Positions 42,702 to 51,875 of a stretch of 64,000 bases of DNA are shown here, piece after piece. The first letter of the stretch is position 1, and each line of letters opens with the position of its first letter. The position numbers and the translations under genes were made by a program. This DNA comes from RYN-230 sp036497945. Its GTDB lineage: Bacteria; Actinomycetota; Actinomycetes; Streptosporangiales; Streptosporangiaceae. The stretch is from positions 1-64,000 of the forward strand of contig DASXIN010000155.1 of NCBI GenBank assembly GCA_036497945.1, given 5' to 3'. The notes under the pieces are model-generated. The model was not told where the DNA came from and made no database searches. It was given only the letters and a program-made list of their open reading frames with translations.

Positions 42702-45700
42702 TCATGTAACACCGTCTCCCTCACCGCCACCATCTTCATCGCTGTCCGCGGCGGCGCGTGCTTCTCGGACACCTCGCTGGAAGGCGGCAAATCGATCCCT
42801 GGTCAACGCGGCCGACCGGATCGGCGGCGGTGCGGACTGGGCGTCCGCCCCTGCGGTTCCGGGCACCAGGTTGGCCTTGGGCACCCGCTTCGGCAGGCCG
42901 GACAGGGTCACGCCACCGGAGGCCGGCTTGCTCACAGCTTCCGCGGCCCGCCAGCCCTCGTCGCCCGCGGAAGTCCAGCTCGCCGTGCTCTCCGCCCGGG
43001 CCACCACGTTCGGCCCGTTCTGCCCGCTCGGCCCGCTCGGCCCGCTCGGCCCCTTCGGCCCATTAGCCCGCTCGGCGCTGTGCCTGCCGCGGCGGAACCA
43101 ATCCGATTCGACCGACTCGAAGATAGGCAGCCGGTTGCCCTGGCCGAGCGGGGCGGCCGGGGGCACCACGACCTCACGCCGGATCGGCCCGGAGTCGTTA
43201 CCGCCGCCGTTGCCGAAACCACGGGCTGGGCGGGATGGCAGCCGGGTCGGCAGGCCGCCGGACGTGTCGCTGGATCGCGGCCCGAAGGACGGCGCCGGGC
43301 CACCGGTACCGGGCACCGACGGCAGCGGCCCGGTGGCGGCCGCCGGAGGTGGCGCCGCCGCAGGCGGGCTGAGCGGCTCTTCCCAGGCCGGGCTAGCCGA
43401 CTTGGCCGGAGCGTCATCCCAGGATGGGCCGGCGTCCTTGTCCGCGGCCTCACCCCAGGCCGGGCTGGCCGGCTTGGCCGCCGCGTCGTCCCAGCCCGGG
43501 CCGGCCGGCTTGGCTGGCGCGTCGTCCCAGCCGGTCCCGGCCGGCTTGCCGTTCTCCCAGGCATTGCCCGACGACCGGGTCAGCGGGTCATCCCAGGATG
43601 CGTTGACCGCGGGGAAGCCCGCGGTGGCCGCGGCATCCCCATTCTCGGTGTTCAGCGGGGTGAACCGTGGCGTGCGCGCCGCGTTCACCGCATCCTCGGC
43701 CGCGCTGCGCCCGCCATGCCCGCCCCACTCGGGGCTGAGCTGGCCGTTCGCCATCGGCTCCAGGGAGTCCGGAGTGCCGCCGTTGCGCTCGAACCGGCGC
43801 GACCCTGGACCCGAGCCGGCCCCCTCGTGAGTGACGGTCTCATCCGGCAGCCAGACCAGCGCGGTCAGGCCACCGGTCGGGGCGGGCCGGAGCCGGACCC
43901 GGATGCCGTGCCGGGCGGCCAGCCGGGCCACCACGAACAGGCCCATCCGGCGGGACACCGCGACATCCACCACCGGCGGGTTGTCCAGCCGCCAGTTGGC
44001 GTGCGCCATCTCCTCGGCGCCCATACCCACGCCCTGGTCGGTGATGTCCAGCAGCACCCCGCCGCTGTTCAGCAGGTGCCCGGACACGGTCACCGGGGTT
44101 TCCGCCGAGGAGAACGAGGTGGCGTTCTCCACCAGCTCCGCGACCAGGTGCACCACGTCGTTGACGGCTTGGCCACGCACCGCGATGCCCGGCTGGACGT
44201 TCATCGAGACCCGCTCGTACTGCTCGATCTCGGAGACCGCCGCGCGGAGCACGTCCACCAGGGCGACCGGCTGGTTCCACCGGCGGGAAACCTCGTGGCC
44301 CGCGAGGACCAGCAGGTTTTCCGAGTTGCGCCGCATCCGGGTGGCCAGGTGGTCCATCTGGAACAGGTTGGACAGCCGCTCCGGGTCCTGCTCGCCCTGC
44401 TCCAGGTCGTCGATCAGCCGGATCTGCCGTTCCACCAGCGACTGGCTGCGCCGGGACAGGTTCACGAACATCGCGTTGACGTTGCCGCGCAGCGCGGCCT
44501 CGTTGGCGGCCAGCCGGAGCGCTTCCCGGTGGACCTGGTCGAACGCCCGCGCGACTTCACCGATCTCGTCGGTGGAATCCACGTCGATCGGCGCGATGTC
44601 GAACGAGACGCCGGCCCCGTCGGACTCGCTCATCCGGCGGACCATGTCCGGCAGCCGCACGCCGGCCACTTCCAGCGCACCCGCCCGCAGCCGCCGCAGC
44701 GGCCGGACCATCGACCGCCCGACGACCACGGTGAGGAACAGGGCCAGCCCGAGCACGATGAGGACCGCGAGGCCGACCGCGACCGCGGCGGTCAGCGCGT
44801 CCCGGTGCAGCTGCGCCGCACGCGAGGTGATCTGGCCGTTCAGCGTGTGCTCGACCGACCCCATCTGGGTGTCGATCTGGTTCGTCATGGCCCCGTACCA
44901 GTCGTCCACGTTGTTGGTGTCGGAGCGCAGCGACCCGGTGTCCTGCTGGGTCGAGATGGCCTGGATCTCCTCTTGGTTGGCCTGGAACACGATGGAGGAG
45001 ATGCTGTTGTTCCACAACTGGCGCTGCGCGACGCTGGCCGAGGTGTTGAAGGACTGCAGGTTGCTCGCCTGCTCGGAGAGCGCCGCGTTGAGCGAGGACA
45101 GCTCGTTCGCGGTGAGGTTCTTCGTCAGCAGCCCGATGGTGAGGATGCCGCGCTGCTCGGAGGCTTCTTCCTTCTCCCTGGAGACCAGGCCGAGGACACG
45201 GATCGCCTGGGACAGCGTGGCATCGCTGGCCCCCTGGCCGGTCACGTCGATAAGGCCAAGCAGGTTGTTGATCAGCCCGGTGTACTTCTGCACCACGACC
45301 AGCCCGGGCAGGTCGGTCGTGGTCGAGGCCTTGCGCAGGAAGGCCAGGTTCTGCAGCGCGGTGCGCGCGGTGGAAGCTTCCTGCTGGGCCTGGGCCGAGA
45401 AGCCACTGCCGACCTGGCCGAGTTCCCGCATCACCAGCGCAGCCGACTTGTCCGTCAGCGCGTAGTCCTGGTTGATAACACCCAGTTCGGCCGCGGTCTG
45501 GCCGACGGCCTTGTGCGCGGTCAGTTGCTGGGCCCGGCCACCCGACCCGCCCAGCGCGATGTAGTAAACGGTGCGGTCCCGTTCCTCCTCGAGCTGCTGA
45601 GCGAGCTGGGTGATGTTCGAGCTCAGCGTGGCGAGCTGCTGGACCCGGCCGTCCACGCTGGCACTGTGCGCGTAGGACAGGATGCTGATACCGCCGAGCA

Positions 45701-45953
45701 CGACAGCGGTCAGCGTGGGGATCGCGATGAGCAGGACGAGCCGCGATCGCACCCGCCAGTTCTTCAGCCCACGGCGCGAGCCGGTCCGCTGCTGGCTGGC
45801 ACTGGCCTGGCCATTGCTCCCGGGCTCGGTGCCGCCCTCCCGCCTGTCGACGTCAGCGGCTGCATGGGACGCCAATCCGGGTGCGGCGGACGGGTCGGCT
45901 GACCCTGCTTCGGCAGCCGGCCGGGCACCGGTCTTGTTGCTGCGGGACCGCAC
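42702..45953 (-). CDS. cvnA: Conservon sensor kinase-like protein (CvnA type)
   Basis: The protein has an N-terminal membrane helix (LVLLIAIPTLTAVVLGGISIL), a nitrate/nitrite-sensing-type extracellular helical domain of about 290 residues beginning QLAQQLEEERDRTVYYIALGG, a second helix, a HAMP-like linker and an ATPase domain with VAELVENATSFSSAETPV and DQGVGM. The C-terminal about 330 residues are disordered, with repeated AGPGWDDAPAKP-like units and GPSGPSG runs. Like other CvnA proteins it lacks an obvious phosphoacceptor His ahead of the ATPase. The start is uncertain: GTG 45953 has AAAGG about 10 bases upstream; GTG 46031 and TTG 46079 are alternatives. It heads the cvnABCD operon; no cytochrome P450 gene follows. 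Confidence 0.9.
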   Translation of the reverse strand: MRSRSNKTGARPAAEAGSADPSAAPGLASHAAADVDRREGGTEPGSNGQASASQQRTGSRRGLKNWRVRSRLVLLIAIPTLTAVVLGGISILSYAHSASVDGRVQQLATLSSNITQLAQQLEEERDRTVYYIALGGSGGRAQQLTAHKAVGQTAAELGVINQDYALTDKSAALVMRELGQVGSGFSAQAQQEASTARTALQNLAFLRKASTTTDLPGLVVVQKYTGLINNLLGLIDVTGQGASDATLSQAIRVLGLVSREKEEASEQRGILTIGLLTKNLTANELSSLNAALSEQASNLQSFNTSASVAQRQLWNNSISSIVFQANQEEIQAISTQQDTGSLRSDTNNVDDWYGAMTNQIDTQMGSVEHTLNGQITSRAAQLHRDALTAAVAVGLAVLIVLGLALFLTVVVGRSMVRPLRRLRAGALEVAGVRLPDMVRRMSESDGAGVSFDIAPIDVDSTDEIGEVARAFDQVHREALRLAANEAALRGNVNAMFVNLSRRSQSLVERQIRLIDDLEQGEQDPERLSNLFQMDHLATRMRRNSENLLVLAGHEVSRRWNQPVALVDVLRAAVSEIEQYERVSMNVQPGIAVRGQAVNDVVHLVAELVENATSFSSAETPVTVSGHLLNSGGVLLDITDQGVGMGAEEMAHANWRLDNPPVVDVAVSRRMGLFVVARLAARHGIRVRLRPAPTGGLTALVWLPDETVTHEGAGSGPGSRRFERNGGTPDSLEPMANGQLSPEWGGHGGRSAAEDAVNAARTPRFTPLNTENGDAAATAGFPAVNASWDDPLTRSSGNAWENGKPAGTGWDDAPAKPAGPGWDDAAAKPASPAWGEAADKDAGPSWDDAPAKSASPAWEEPLSPPAAAPPPAAATGPLPSVPGTGGPAPSFGPRSSDTSGGLPTRLPSRPARGFGNGGGNDSGPIRREVVVPPAAPLGQGNRLPIFESVESDWFRRGRHSAERANGPKGPSGPSGPSGQNGPNVVARAESTASWTSAGDEGWRAAEAVSKPASGGVTLSGLPKRVPKANLVPGTAGADAQSAPPPIRSAALTRDRFAAFQRGVREARAAADSDEDGGGEGDGVT

Positions 45954-46079
45954 AGCCTCTGCACCTTTCACCTGGCTAGTGTGGCGAGCCAGCAGGCCCG
46001 CGGGACCGGCGGCGGAACTGACATGACGCACCCCTTCCCGGGTGACGATTCTGTGAGCCCCGCGCGCGGGCGCGGCCAA

Positions 46080-46424
46080 GGGCTAACCATAACGTCTCAC
46101 CATCGGCCGTGATCAATACCTTATGCAGGGAACACTGTTCTAACGTGATGTTTGCCGGATAGCTCGACGTCAGCAGGGTACTCTCCGGCGCTACGGCGGG
46201 GGTTCGTTCTGGCCTAACTAAGCTGTTTCGTGCTCAGAGCGCCAAGAGTGCTGGTTGTTCCACCGGTTCCGTGTCGCGAGCAGTGTCCGGAAAGCTACCA
46301 GTATGCCCGGTCCACCGGGCCGCCGGGCCGTCTTTGCCCAAGGAGGGCCGTGACGTCGGCGGTCTCCGCCACAGGCGGCCATTTATTTCCCTCAGGGCGC
46401 ATTGGCGGCCAAGTACCCAGGCCG
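46080..46424. other. Intergenic region upstream of the conservon
   Basis: This 345-base gap separates the divergent-looking conservon start from the end of the acyl-CoA dehydrogenase gene. The first 100 bases contain the conservon promoter. I see no gene or repeat in the rest. Confidence 0.5.
46087..46116 (-). promoter_or_regulatory. Possible promoter of the conservon operon
   Basis: On the minus strand TTGATC (46116-46111) and TTATGG (46092-46087) are 18 bases apart in an AT-richer stretch just before cvnA. The match is moderate. Confidence 0.35.
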
Positions 46425-47609
46425 CTAGGCCGAATCACCGGGCGGGCCGTGCCGCAGCCCGAGCTCCCGGGCGATGATCATGCGCTGCACCTCGGAGGTA
46501 CCCTCGCCGATCTCGAGCACCTTGGCATCCCGGTAGAACCGGGCGACCGGGAACTCGTTCATGAATCCGTAGCCGCCGAACAGCTGGGTGGCGTCCCGCG
46601 CGTTGTCCATCGCCGCGTTGGACGCGACCAGCTTGGCCATCGCCGCCTGCTGCTTGGCCGGCTCCCCGGCCACCAGCCGGGCGGCCGCGTCATACCAGGC
46701 CAGCCGGGCCACATGCACCCGGGCCGCCATGTCAGCCACCTTGAACTGGGTAGCCTGGAACTGGCCGAGTGGCTGGCCGAACGCGGTCCGCTCGGCCACG
46801 TAGCGCAGGCATTCGTCCAGGCAGCCCTGGGCCAGCCCGGTGGCCAGCGCGGCGATGGCCACCCGGCCCTCGTCCAGGATCTCCAGGAACTGGGCGTAGC
46901 CGCGGCCGCGCGGCCCGAGCAGATGGTCCGCGGGCACCCGGCATGAGGTGAAGGCCAGCTCGCGGGTATCTGATGCGCACCAGCCGACCTTGGAGTACTC
47001 CGGGCCGACCGAGAAGCCCGGGGTTCCGGATGGCACCACGATGGCCGAGATCTCCCGCCGCCCCGGCCCGGCCGCCTCGCCCGTCACGGCCAGCACAGTG
47101 ACCAGGGCGGTGATCGAGGTACCGGCGTTGGTGATAAAGGACTTGCTGCCGTCGATCACCCACGTCGCCCCGGCCAGCCGGGCCGTGCTGCGCATGCCGC
47201 CCGGGATGTCCGTGCCGCCGCCCGCTTCGGTCAGCCCGAACGCGGCCAGCCGCTCCCCCGAGCACAGCTCGGGCAGCCAGCGGCGGCGCTGCTCATCGGT
47301 GCCGAACCGGTAGATAGGCATCGCGCCCAGCGCCACCGCGGCCTCCAGGGTGATGGCTACCGAGGAGTCCACCCGGGCCAGTTCCTCCAGCGCCAGGCCG
47401 AGCGCGAACAGGTCACCGCCCATCCCGCCGTACTCCTCGGGGAAGGGCAGGCCGAACAGGCCCAGCTTGGCCATCCGCGCGATCAGTTCATAGGGGAACT
47501 CGGCACGTTCGTAGTAGCCGCCGATCACCGGCTGAACGACGGTGTGGGCGAACTCGGCGACCGTGTCGCGGAGCGCCTGGTGCTCCTCGCTGAGCGGGTA
47601 GCTGGTCAT
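46425..47609 (-). CDS. Acyl-CoA dehydrogenase
   Basis: The flavoenzyme has the family signatures: AFGLTEAGGGTDIPGG (signature 1, about residues 126-141), SKSFITNAG, and near the C-terminus TQLFGGYGFMNEFPVARFYRDAKVLEIGEGTSEVQRMIIAREL (signature 2 region, in parts) with the catalytic Glu in EIGEGTSEVQR. The 394-residue length is standard. It oxidises an acyl-CoA at the alpha-beta bond; chain type is not readable. ATG 47609 with GAGG upstream is preferred to GTG 47624. Confidence 0.95.
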   Translation of the reverse strand: MTSYPLSEEHQALRDTVAEFAHTVVQPVIGGYYERAEFPYELIARMAKLGLFGLPFPEEYGGMGGDLFALGLALEELARVDSSVAITLEAAVALGAMPIYRFGTDEQRRRWLPELCSGERLAAFGLTEAGGGTDIPGGMRSTARLAGATWVIDGSKSFITNAGTSITALVTVLAVTGEAAGPGRREISAIVVPSGTPGFSVGPEYSKVGWCASDTRELAFTSCRVPADHLLGPRGRGYAQFLEILDEGRVAIAALATGLAQGCLDECLRYVAERTAFGQPLGQFQATQFKVADMAARVHVARLAWYDAAARLVAGEPAKQQAAMAKLVASNAAMDNARDATQLFGGYGFMNEFPVARFYRDAKVLEIGEGTSEVQRMIIARELGLRHGPPGDSA

Positions 47610-47732
47610 CTGTGCCTCTGCCACATACGCGCGATGCTACTGGCCGCCCCACCCCCGGCCGGGCACCCTGGGCCCCCCACCGCACGTTAGGCTCTCGTGG
47701 ACACAGAACCTGCCGCCGTCCCGGAGGACGAC

Positions 47733-48371
47733 ATGGCGACCATCACCTGCCCGGCGTGTGCCGCTGAGGTCCAGCAAGATGACCTCATCTGCTTCACGTG
47801 CGGCGCGAACCTGCCTCGCAGTAACCCCGCGGACGAGCCGGCCACCCCGCCGACCGTCATGCAGGAGTACCTGAAGCGGGAAGGGGGGGCCGCACCCGCC
47901 GCGGGCCCGGCTGCGTGCCCGCACTGCGGGGCGGCCATCTCGGAGCCGACGGCGGTGTTCTGCCCGGCCTGCCGGGAGCCGCTGCCACCCCGGGCCGGGA
48001 TCATCTCCCCCATCGTGCTCCGCCTCGTATTCCCCACCGGCAACGTGGAGGTGCCCGCGGGCACCTCGCTGGTGCTCGGCCGTGACCCGGAAGAGTCCCT
48101 GGTCGCCGCCGCGTTCGCCAGCTACGACAACGTGTCGAGGCGGCACGCCACGGTCACCGTGAGCGACACCGGCCAGGCGACGATCCGGGACGAGCACTCC
48201 ACCAACGGCACGTTCGTCAACGGGGACCGGGTGCTGCCGGGCACCGAGGTGCGCCTGGTGGACGGTGACAGCGTACGGCTGGCCGGCGACGTCACCGCTC
48301 AGGTGTCACTGCCCCGGCAGGGACCGCTGCCCGGCGCGTTCAGCCGCAACGGCCACCGGGACCAGGCCTGA
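47733..48371 (+). CDS. Zinc-ribbon FHA-domain protein
   Basis: Two zinc ribbons come first (CPACAAEVQQDDLICFTC at about residues 6-23 and CPHCGAAISEPTAVFCPAC at about 62-80). A forkhead-associated domain follows with LVLGRDPEES, NVSRRHATVTV, HSTNGTFVNGDRV and a final VRLADGDSV-like strand. FHA domains bind phosphothreonine, so the protein probably links Ser/Thr kinase signalling to another partner. ATG 47733 follows GGAGG by 6 bases. The stop overlaps the probable CTG start of the deacetylase gene. Confidence 0.88.
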   Translation: MATITCPACAAEVQQDDLICFTCGANLPRSNPADEPATPPTVMQEYLKREGGAAPAAGPAACPHCGAAISEPTAVFCPACREPLPPRAGIISPIVLRLVFPTGNVEVPAGTSLVLGRDPEESLVAAAFASYDNVSRRHATVTVSDTGQATIRDEHSTNGTFVNGDRVLPGTEVRLVDGDSVRLAGDVTAQVSLPRQGPLPGAFSRNGHRDQA

Positions 48372-49306
48372 GCGAGCGGCAGGCGCCTTCGCCCCTGGCG
48401 CCTCCGCCCTCCCCGGCGCCCCCGCAGCCGCCGTGGGAGTGGGACCAGCAGGCCATCAGCGCGGCGGTCGGGCAGGTCCGCGCCGGGCGGTCGCTGGCGC
48501 CCGCGTCCTGGCCGGGTGGCATGCGGGCCGCGGTAGCGCTGTCCTTCGACTCCGATCACGAGACGATCTGGCTGCGTGACGGGCAGACCTCCCCGGGCCG
48601 GCTGTCCCAGGGCGAGTACGGCGCCCGCGCCGCGGTACCCCGCATCCTGCGGCTGCTGGACCGGCACGGCATCCCGGCCTCGTTCTACGTCCCCGCGGTC
48701 TGCGCACAGCTCCGGCCGGCCGAGGTCCGCGGCTACGTGCAGGCCGGCCATGAGGTCGCGCTGCACGGCTGGATCCACGAGCGGAACTCGGAGCTCCCGG
48801 CGGCGGCCGAGCGGGCGCTGACGCTGCGCGCGGCCGACGCGCTGACCCGGATCACCGGCACCCGGCCGGCCGGCATCCGCACCCCGTCCTGGGACTTCAG
48901 CCCCGCCACCCTGGACATCATCACCGAACTCGGGCTGAGCTACGACTCATCGCTGATGGCCGACGACGACCCCTATGAGATCGAGGCCGGGGGCCGGCCC
49001 ACCGGGATCGTGGAGATCCCGGTGCAGTGGATCCGCGATGACGCGCCTTACTTTCCGGTCGACCCGGCCCGCCCGTTCACCCCGCCCCGGGATATCGGCC
49101 AGATGTGGCGCGACGAGTTCGATCAGGCCTACGCGCAGGGCGGCCTGTTCCAGCTGACCATGCACCCGCATGTGATCGGGCCCCGGTCCCGGTTCGTGGT
49201 CCTGGCCGAACTGGTCGACTACATCGCCGGGCACCACGGCGTGTGGTTCGCCACGCACGCCGACATCGCCAGCTACGTGGCGGACAGCGCGGGCCTGCGC
49301 CGCTAG
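48368..49306 (+). CDS. Polysaccharide deacetylase, probable CTG start
   Basis: The NodB-type domain reads AVALSFDSDHETIWLRDG (catalytic and metal Asp), HEVALHGWIHERN (metal His pair), GIRTPSWDFSP and LFQLTMHPHVIG. The first ATG in frame is at 48521, only a few residues before the catalytic Asp, yet the preceding in-frame sequence (WEWDQQAISAAVGQVRAGRSLAP) is the conserved family N-terminus. There is no ATG, GTG or TTG in that stretch. CTG at 48368 forms a CTGA overlap with the FHA stop, so I infer translation from CTG. The enzyme would remove N- or O-acetyl groups or hydrolyse a related amide. Confidence 0.8.
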   Translation: MSERQAPSPLAPPPSPAPPQPPWEWDQQAISAAVGQVRAGRSLAPASWPGGMRAAVALSFDSDHETIWLRDGQTSPGRLSQGEYGARAAVPRILRLLDRHGIPASFYVPAVCAQLRPAEVRGYVQAGHEVALHGWIHERNSELPAAAERALTLRAADALTRITGTRPAGIRTPSWDFSPATLDIITELGLSYDSSLMADDDPYEIEAGGRPTGIVEIPVQWIRDDAPYFPVDPARPFTPPRDIGQMWRDEFDQAYAQGGLFQLTMHPHVIGPRSRFVVLAELVDYIAGHHGVWFATHADIASYVADSAGLRR

Positions 49307-49381
49307 CTTGGGTCTGTCCGGCGACGGCAGGCCGTGAGACGATCATGACGGCTCCAGGCAGCAAGCTCCGCGGAGGTCGTC

Positions 49382-50854
49382 ATGGCCGTGCAGGACACCA
49401 CTACCAGCCAGGCTCGCGGTCTCCGGCGGAACGCCATCGGGCTGCGCGAGGTTCTGTTCCAGTCCATCACCGACATGGCACCGGGGGCCGCGATCGCGGC
49501 GTCCATCCCGGCCGGAGTCGCGTTCGCCGCCGGCTCGCTGCCGCTGGCAGTAGTGTTCGCCCTGGTCGCCTGCTTGTTCTGCGCGGTCAGCATCGGCCTG
49601 CTGGCCCGCGAGCTGCCATCGGCCGGGTCCCTGGCCACCTACGCGGCCCGCGGCCTGCACCCGTCCATCGGCTTCCTGGTGGCCTGGGGTTACGTGCTGG
49701 TCGGCTTCCTCATCCCGCCGCTGGTCCTGCTCCAGCTCGGCTTCACCACGGCGGCCACCATCAACGCCGAATGGTCCAGCTACCCGGCCAACCTGTGGTG
49801 GCCGTGGGCGCTGGCCGGCGCGGTGATCGTGCTCGCGGCCGGTTTCTACGGCATCCGCACCTCGGCCCGGCTGGGCACCGTGCTGGGCATCTTCGAGATC
49901 GGCGTGTTCCTGGTCCTGGCCGTGTTCTTCGTCGTGCACGCGGGCAGCAACAACACGCTGAGCGTGTTCACCACCAAGTACACCCCGCCCGGGTTCCACG
50001 GCCTGACCGGGGTGATCGGCGGTTCGGTGTACACGATCCTGGCGTTCGGCGGGTTCGAGGGGGCCGCCCCGCTGGCCGAGGAGGCGCGCAACCCGCGACG
50101 CACCATCCCACGCGCGGTGCTGCTGGCCACCCTGCTGATCGGGCTGCTCTACGTGTTCACCACCTACGCGGTGGACGTGGCCTACGGCCCGGCCAAGTTC
50201 GGCAGCTTCACCACCGGGACCGGCGCCGCGTCCTGGGTGGGCATGGCCCGGTCGCTGTACGGCCTGTTCTGGTTCTTCGTCTTCCTGGCCATCGTGAACT
50301 CGACCATCGCCAACGCCAACGCCGGGGTCAACGTGTCCAGCCGGACCGCCTACGCGATGGGCCGGATCGGCGCGTTCCCGCGCTTCCTGGCCCAGGTGCA
50401 CCCCAAGCATCACTCCCCCGCGCTGGCCATCCTGACCGGCTTCGTCATCACCGTCGCGGTGGCCCTCGGCCTCGGCCTCGGCTACGGCCCCACCACCGCG
50501 TTCGTGATGGTGGCCACCGCCCTGGTCATCGTGCTGGCCGCGATCTACATCGTGATGAACGCGGCCTGCATCGGCTTCTTCGGCCGGGCGGCCAACAAGC
50601 CCAACCCGGTGCTGTGGCTGATCATCCCCATCCTGGGCATCGTCACGTTCGTCCCGGCCTGGCTGACCGCGGCCGGGATCAAGGCGTTCTCGTTCGTCGC
50701 CCCGCTGTCCCCGCCCTACTCCTACATGGGCCCGGGGGTGGCCGGCTGGATGGTGGCCGGCCTGATCTACCTTCTCTACCTGTACCGCCGTGACCCGCGG
50801 CGGGTGGTGGAAGTCGGGCTGGTGCACCTGGACCCGCTGGAGGAATACGAGTGA
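49382..50854 (+). CDS. APC-superfamily amino acid/amine permease
   Basis: The 490-residue protein has 12 or more hydrophobic helices, starting with the conserved LREVLFQSITDMAPGAAIAASIPAG, and includes FGGFEGAAPLAEEARNPRRTIPRAV, typical of amino acid permeases. Its last codons overlap the acetamidase start by four bases (GTGA), so uptake and amide hydrolysis are coupled. The substrate is likely an amino acid, amine or small amide. Confidence 0.93.
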   Translation: MAVQDTTTSQARGLRRNAIGLREVLFQSITDMAPGAAIAASIPAGVAFAAGSLPLAVVFALVACLFCAVSIGLLARELPSAGSLATYAARGLHPSIGFLVAWGYVLVGFLIPPLVLLQLGFTTAATINAEWSSYPANLWWPWALAGAVIVLAAGFYGIRTSARLGTVLGIFEIGVFLVLAVFFVVHAGSNNTLSVFTTKYTPPGFHGLTGVIGGSVYTILAFGGFEGAAPLAEEARNPRRTIPRAVLLATLLIGLLYVFTTYAVDVAYGPAKFGSFTTGTGAASWVGMARSLYGLFWFFVFLAIVNSTIANANAGVNVSSRTAYAMGRIGAFPRFLAQVHPKHHSPALAILTGFVITVAVALGLGLGYGPTTAFVMVATALVIVLAAIYIVMNAACIGFFGRAANKPNPVLWLIIPILGIVTFVPAWLTAAGIKAFSFVAPLSPPYSYMGPGVAGWMVAGLIYLLYLYRRDPRRVVEVGLVHLDPLEEYE

Positions 50855-51864
50855 GCGACCCGCGGGTCTTCAGCTTCCGGCCTGCCCCGGAGCAATACGC
50901 CTGGACGTTCGGTGGTGCCGCACCTCTAGCCCGCATAACGCCCCCCGCCGTGCTCGAGGTGTTCACCGAGGACTGCTTTGCCGGGCGGGTGAGAAGCGAG
51001 ACCGACCTGGTCTCCGAGGTCTGCGAGTTCCCGTACCTGAATCCGCAGACCGGCCCGTTCTACATCGAGGGGGCGGAGCCGGGGGACACGCTGGCGGTGC
51101 ACTTCATCTCCATCGAGCCAGCCCGCGACTGGGGCGCGTCCAGCACCGTGCCGCTGTTCGGCGCGCTGAGTGCGACGCACGCCACCGCGCTGCTCCATGA
51201 CCCGCTGCCGGAACTGGTCTGGCTGTGGCAGTTCGACACCGGCAAGGGCACCTGCCGGTTCACCGCGCGGCACGGTGACTTCGCCGTCGACCTGCCGATC
51301 GAGCCGATGCACGGCACGGTCGGTGTGGCCCCGGCCAACCTGGAGGTGCGCAGCGCGCTGGTGCCGGACGCATTCGGCGGCAACATGGACACCCCGGAGA
51401 TGCGCGCCGGGACCACCTGCTACCTGGGCGTGAACGTCGAGGGCGCGCTGCTGTCGCTGGGCGACGGGCACGCCCGGCAGGGCGAGGGCGAGACCTGCGG
51501 GGTGGCTGTGGAGTGCGCGATGAACACGGTGCTCGCGGTGGACCTGATCAAGGGCCGGCCATCTGCCTGGCCGCGGCTGGAGTCGGACACCCACCTGATG
51601 ACGGCTGGGTCGGCCCGGCCGCTGGAGGATGCGTTCCGGATCGCCGCGCTCGACCTGGTGCAGTGGCTGTCCGCCGACTACGGGCTGCACCAGATGGATG
51701 CCTACCAGCTGGTCACCCAGGCCATCGAGGCGCCGCTGGCCAACGTGTGCGACCCGAACTACACCAGCGTGGTCAAGATGCCCAAGACCTACCTGCCCGC
51801 CGGGGACGCGATGGGCAGCGCGCACGCCAGGCTGCGCGCGCTGGCCGCCGCCTACCGCGGCTGA
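50851..51864 (+). CDS. Acetamidase/formamidase family protein
   Basis: The 337-residue protein has the family features YIEGAEPGDTLAVHFISIEP, PIEPMHGTVGVAP, FGGNMDTPEM, YLGVNVEGALLSLGDGHARQGEGE and a final CDPNYTSVVKMPKTYLP. These enzymes release ammonia from formamide, acetamide or related amides. The GTG start is coupled to the permease gene. It ends 11 bases from the convergent aldo/keto reductase gene. Confidence 0.93.
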   Translation: MSDPRVFSFRPAPEQYAWTFGGAAPLARITPPAVLEVFTEDCFAGRVRSETDLVSEVCEFPYLNPQTGPFYIEGAEPGDTLAVHFISIEPARDWGASSTVPLFGALSATHATALLHDPLPELVWLWQFDTGKGTCRFTARHGDFAVDLPIEPMHGTVGVAPANLEVRSALVPDAFGGNMDTPEMRAGTTCYLGVNVEGALLSLGDGHARQGEGETCGVAVECAMNTVLAVDLIKGRPSAWPRLESDTHLMTAGSARPLEDAFRIAALDLVQWLSADYGLHQMDAYQLVTQAIEAPLANVCDPNYTSVVKMPKTYLPAGDAMGSAHARLRALAAAYRG

Positions 51865-51875
51865 CCGCCGCGTGC

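Noticed and set aside
43000..43080. Short repeats (GGCCCGCTC units) as a CRISPR-like array
   Set aside because: The units are in frame, encode GPSG repeats in the CvnA tail and have no spacers.
43080..45902. A 940-codon open frame on the plus strand opposite cvnA
   Set aside because: Antisense shadow. The minus strand has a clear kinase-like architecture, and the plus-strand protein is Arg/Gly/Val-rich without motifs.
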